Assembly: GCA_002179805.1 (NCBI GenBank)
Contig: NAVB01000284.1
Coordinates: forward strand, 1 to 14,134
Direction: 5' to 3'
Length of the DNA stretch: 14,134 nucleotides
Source: Acanthamoeba lenticulata
Taxonomy: Eukaryota > Discosea > Longamoebia > Acanthamoebidae
Shown: in pieces, positions 9,483-14,134 of the stretch
How positions within the stretch are numbered: the first letter of the stretch is position 1
Layout of the letters: each line of letters begins with the position of its first letter
Notes under the pieces: model-generated
What the model saw: the letters and a program-made list of their open reading frames with translations, nothing else
The model's database searches: none
What the model was told of the DNA's origin: nothing
Program-made: the position numbers and the translations under genes

Positions 9483-10264
9483 ATGACCGTTTACGTTGTT
9501 ATGGGGGTGAGTGGTACGTTGAAACGCAGGAAGAAGAAAGGTTTCCACAATTAATCGTCTGCACAGGGTGTGGCAAGTCCTCCGTGGGGCTGGCGTTGGC
9601 GACCAAGCTGGGGGCTGATTGGATTTTCGCCGATGCTGACGACTACCACCCGCAGGCCAACATAGAGAAAATGGCGAACGGACAACCACTCACCGGTCCG
9701 TTCACTCCTTGCGCTGGTGGACTTACGCTGTTCAGCTCACCCGGCCAAAGACGAAGATAGAGAGCCGTGGCTGCGGAAGCTGGCGGAGTGCATCGACAGC
9801 TGGATGGCAGACGGGCAGGGTGCTGTCTTGGCGTGCTCTGCCTTGAAGCGAAAATACCGCTCCATGTTGCTCGGGTCAGGCGAGAAGGTTACCCTTCCGG
9901 CCTTTCCTACGATGCCCAGCTTGATGAACTCACGGGCGAGTCGTGTGGGCAGAACAGGAACGGCGTTGTATTTGTGCACTTGAAAGGCCAAGCTGACCTG
10001 ATTGCCGAGCGCATGGCCAATCGAGCAGGCCACTTCATGAAACAGCAGATGCTAGTGAGCCAGGCACGGGCAGTCCCACGCAGAAGCACCGGCGAGCAAA
10101 AACTTGACACTGACGAACAACTCCCGTCTCTTGTCCCACAGATGGCCACGCTGGAGCCACTACAGGAGGAAGAGCGAGGGATCGTGATTGAGGATCTCTC
10201 CCCACCGCCGGATGCCATCGTCGCCGATATCCTGCACCGAATTGGCGAGCTGCCCCACTCGTAA
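9483..10264 (+). CDS. IDNK: Gluconokinase, 5 exons
   Basis: Phosphorylates D-gluconate with ATP to 6-phosphogluconate, feeding the pentose phosphate pathway; probably cytosolic. About 187 residues (E. coli GntK 175). The P-loop MGVSGCGKSS (residues 7-16) is split by the first intron. Then come DADDYHP, the DEDREPWL block, [30 protein letters not shown] and MATLEPL, all family signatures in order. Inferred exons: 9483-9513, 9567-9695, 9751-9887, 9920-10063, 10142-10264. The third exon could instead start at 9736, adding five residues in frame. Intron 9888-9919 would be only 32 nt; it restores the frame between two well-conserved blocks. The last intron is 78 nt, without stop, and appears to use a GC donor if the conserved VSQ is kept. 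Catalytic residues look intact, so the enzyme should be active. Confidence 0.88.
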
Positions 10265-10432
10265 CGACGTCTTGCATCAGCGAAACACGAAGAAGATAAA
10301 AGGTGTCTGCAAGCTCATGAGTGCAAAGTGTTCTTCACTTCGTGAAGAGCAAATGGCCAAAACAAAGGGCCTTACATCGTCAACAAGCGGCTGTGAGGCG
10401 GTTGACCTCGTTGGTGACCATGAGTAGTGCAC

Positions 10433-11408
<976 letters not shown>

Positions 11409-13348
11409 TCATCTCACTTCTTGCTCCTTGCGCTTGTGTTCGTGGCCCACGGCTTCCTCGATGCTGCGGAAGCCATCCTGTTCCATCAGCTCGACCAGCT
11501 CCTTCTTGACTCGGCTGACCAGGCCCGGTCCCTCGTACACCAAACCTGCTCGCGGGGGTGGGAGAGGACGCCTGAGCGAGGCGCCATGAAGGTCGCACAG
11601 CACAAGAGAGACGGTGGTCCAAATACCTGTGTAGAGCTGCACCAACGAGGCGCCCGCCTTGATCTTGTCATAAGCATCCTTGCCGCTGGAGATGCCGCCG
11701 ACTCCGATCAACGGGACACGACCTGCGCCAGCAGCAAGCCGTGAATGGCCAGCCCGTGCAAGCCGGAGAGAGAAGGAGGGGTTGGAGGGGAAGTGGTGGT
11801 AGGGTTTTCACCTTCGGTGAGGCGGTACATATCTCGAAGCATCTGAGTCGACATTTCCAGTAACGGGCGGCCGCTGAGTCCTCCGGCTTCCTTCTTCGCA
11901 ACTCGCTCCTGGTCGGTCCGGGCTTTAGCGAAACGAGATGCAAGAAAGAGAGGAGATAGAAACGTCGAGGGCTGTGCTCTCTTTACCTCTTCCTCGTTGT
12001 GCACACGCAGCGGTCGGGATATGGTGGTGTTGGAGACGATGATGCCGTCGACCTGGTACTTGAGCGCCGCGGCCGCAATGTCCTCAGCCTGTGCCGCGGT
12101 GAGGTCGGGGGCGATCTTGATCAGCACAGGCGGGTAGGCGACCGGCTGTCCGCTTCCTGCATCGGCCTGAGCTCGCTTCTTCTCCGCCGTCACCTGCTCG
12201 AGGATCTTTTGCAGCTCACTTCCGCTCTATTATCATCACAGCGCGAGTGAGGACAGGTTCGAACAAAACCAGTGTTAAAGCCGAGAACGCGGAAGCAAAA
12301 CCTGAAGCAAACGAAGGTTGGGCGTGTTGGGCGAAGAGATGTTGATGACCAGGTAGTCGGCGTAGGGCGACAAGCTCCGCATCAGTTCGACGTAATCGTC
12401 ACCCAGGCCCTCGCCATCTAACGTGCCATCAGTGCATAGTCAAGTCTCAGGTGCCGAGGGAGTAAGCGAATCCGCACCAGCACCGCCGAGGACGCGGTCC
12501 TTGTTTTTGCCAAAGTTCACTCCGACAACGCCGCGCTCAAGGCTCCTCTTCTTGGCGTTGCTGGCCTGTAAACGGTCAGTAGTAGCAAGAAGATGATCAG
12601 ACGGTTCTACATGATCGGGTGAGAAGAGAGGAGCCACATACAGGGTCAGCGACGATTTGCTTTTGGCGCTGCCGGAAGTGATGCAGCCGCTCGGCCACGG
12701 CCAGGACACCATCGCTGTTGAACCCATACCGGTTGATGATAGCCTTCTCGTCAAACAGGCGGAACACGCGCGGCTTCGGGTTGCCTTCGAGCAGGCAGAG
12801 CGTCAGCGGAGGATGCAGGAGAGGATTGTGCACAAGGAGGATAGAGCAAGCGCACCAGGCTGGGGCTTCAGGCAAACGCTGCCAACCTCGACAAAGGCGA
12901 AGCCCATGCCCAGCATTCCTTCCATCGCCTCCTGCAGATTGTGAGTGGCGTCGCGTGGGATAAGTGCAGTCTGGCCGAACCACGAGCGTGAAGATCGCCC
13001 GTACGGCGTTTTTATCAAAGCCCGCAGCAAGGCCCAAAGGATGCTCAAAGCGACGGCCCCACACAGTGACACCGAGACGAGGGTCATCCTGCCACTGCGG
13101 CTGATGTTAAAACACGCACGAGGAGTGGAACACATTCGGCTGTGGTGGTGCACCTCGTCCACAGGAGTAAGGCCGTAGGCAGCAGATTGAACGGCAAGCC
13201 GGTGCGAATCTTCCGGATCGAGGAAGCGGGAAGTCAGGAACGGCATGACCACATATGGGTAGAGCGGGCTCTGTGCGTCATGCAGACCCAACCACAGCCC
13301 GGCCCCTGCGGCGGTCACACCGGCCACTGCAAACGCGGTTTTCCTCAT
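11409..13348 (-). CDS. DHODH: Dihydroorotate dehydrogenase, class 2, mitochondrial, 10 exons
   Basis: Oxidises dihydroorotate to orotate with FMN and passes electrons to ubiquinone at the mitochondrial inner membrane; fourth step of UMP synthesis. About 425 residues (human 395). The N-terminus (RKTAF then [16 protein letters not shown]) looks like a leader plus membrane helix, as in class 2 enzymes. Then [76 protein letters not shown] with the class 2 catalytic Ser, [34 protein letters not shown] and [16 protein letters not shown]. Inferred exons: 13154-13348, 13005-13100, 12856-12931, 12642-12784, 12484-12565, 12302-12417, 11987-12226, 11812-11908, 11627-11722, 11409-11545; phases agree throughout. 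The fifth exon has two donors 6 nt apart (ending at 12484 or 12478). Odd: the family's GSVTP motif reads GSVCL here. Confidence 0.92.
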
Positions 13349-13479
13349 CTCCTCTTCGATGTTGACCGTTTTATTGTTGTTTTCCTTCTCCGATTATTCT
13401 CTGAGGTTTTTTTGGGCAAGAAGAAAACTGCTTTTTCTTTGTTTGTTCGATTTGTTTGGCATTCTTCACCAGCCCCACG
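13349..13479. promoter_or_regulatory. 131-bp divergent start region of DHODH and a mitochondrial-type gene
   Basis: The starts of DHODH (-) and the last gene (+) face apart over 131 bp. The interval is T-rich on the plus strand (for example TTTTATTGTTGTTTTCC and GTTTTTTTGGG), in contrast to the GC-rich coding DNA on both sides. Both products carry mitochondrial-type leaders, so a shared control region is plausible, but no specific motif is identified. On the minus strand AATAAAA lies roughly 20 bp before the DHODH ATG. Confidence 0.45.
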
Positions 13480-14134
13480 ATGCGCGGTGCTGCTCGCTCG
13501 AACCTGCTGCTGAGAAGCAGTGGAGGAGTCTATCGGCCTGTTTTTTGCCATCAGGCGGCCTCCGCACGCCTCCGCAGCTTCGGCAGCGTCCAACCGACGC
13601 TAATTTTCTCTTCCGCCGGATCAATTCGTCGGCCATTCCATTCTTCCATTAATGCCCTGAGATCTACGAGCGGCTACGATTCGGAGGATGAACCTGATTT
13701 GGCAGTGCTCGAGGAAAGGAAGCAGAGGGCTCAATTGGAGGCTGCGCAAGAGGAGAAGGAGCGAGTTGTTACCTACAGCAGATGGGTGGAGGCTGTGCGA
13801 GCGGAGTTGCAAAGGATAGAGCAATTAGTGCTCTCACAGTCCTCGTCATCCGGTCCATCTGGTGGTATGTCTCACCTTTCATTTGCGGCGGCCGATTCGG
13901 CAGGTTCTTACCACCATCTTCTCTGGTGGCAGCAGCCAAAGCCGGCAAGGGTGGAATCTTGGACAACTTGGAAACGATCTTCCTCAACTCTCCGCGAGGC
14001 CGAGCGGTGGCCCCAAATGAAGAGGAGAAGGAGAAGGTTATCACTTTCGAGAACGAGACGCGACCGCCCACGCAGATGCCTTATGTCCTGCTTGACCCGA
14101 AGTGGTATGCCAACACCACCGAGGAGGAGCGTGT
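13480..14134 (+). CDS. Unrecognised protein with mitochondrial-type leader (5' part only)
   Basis: The gene runs off the right edge. Exon 1 (13480-13864) encodes 128 residues. Roughly the first 60 contain many Arg, Ser and Leu and no Asp or Glu (MRGAARSNLLLRSSGGVYRP at the start), typical of a mitochondrial targeting sequence. A charged, probably coiled-coil segment follows, ending in a Ser-rich stretch. The intron 13865-13932 starts GTATGT and ends CAGCAG, a tandem acceptor giving one residue more or less. Exon 2 (from 13933) continues AAKAGKGGILDNLETIFLNS, then an acidic/basic stretch and PTQMPYVLLDPKWYA. Reading straight through the intron also stays open to the edge but gives low-complexity sequence. 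I do not recognise the family; a mitochondrial matrix or ribosome-associated protein is possible but not supported by any motif. Confidence 0.6.
   Translation, partial: MRGAARSNLLLRSSGGVYRPVFCHQAASARLRSFGSVQPTLIFSSAGSIRRPFHSSINALRSTSGYDSEDEPDLAVLEERKQRAQLEAAQEEKERVVTYSRWVEAVRAELQRIEQLVLSQSSSSGPSGGMSHLSFAAADSAGSYHHLLWWQQPKPARVESWTTWKRSSSTLREAERWPQMKRRRRRLSLSRTRRDRPRRCLMSCLTRSGMPTPPRRSV

Overview
The window is nuclear DNA of a GC-rich, intron-dense, very compact eukaryote. Short spliceosomal introns (most 50-110 nt) interrupt nearly every gene, and genes lie 49-310 bp apart on both strands. Only eukaryotes carry the gene set seen here (TTI1, an F-box/ankyrin protein, class 2 DHODH with a mitochondrial leader, UMP-CMP kinase). 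The style fits a free-living amoebozoan such as Acanthamoeba; that placement is inference, because no database search was possible.

Layout from left to right. A 2H phosphoesterase related to the UBASH3/TULA 2H domain (+, 249-839) converges on a 14-exon TTI1 homologue (-, 896-5849), a subunit of the TTT chaperone complex for PIK-related kinases. TTI1 diverges, across only 49 bp, from a six-exon F-box/ankyrin-repeat protein (+, 5899-7729). A seven-exon Ap4A phosphorylase (+, 7957-9292) follows, then a tRNA-Val(AAC) on the minus strand (9305-9375), then a five-exon gluconokinase (+, 9483-10264). The gluconokinase converges on a two-exon UMP-CMP kinase (-, 10433-11099). Upstream of that lies a ten-exon class 2 dihydroorotate dehydrogenase on the same strand (-, 11409-13348). 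It diverges, across 131 bp, from the 5' part of an unrecognised gene with a mitochondrial-type leader (+, 13480 to the window edge).

The genes are mostly housekeeping. Four of them act in nucleotide or sugar-phosphate metabolism: Ap4A phosphorylase, gluconokinase (6-phosphogluconate for the pentose phosphate pathway), DHODH and UMP-CMP kinase. The last two are consecutive on one strand and belong to the same pyrimidine pathway. I see no mobile element, CRISPR array, viral segment or clearly new multi-gene system. The unusual points are in gene structure: GC-AG introns, introns of 32 and 37 nt, stopless 3n introns, competing splice sites, a possible alternative mitochondrial leader on UMP-CMP kinase, and a DHODH with an altered conserved motif. 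All exon coordinates were derived by hand from reading frame, splice dinucleotides and remembered family motifs.
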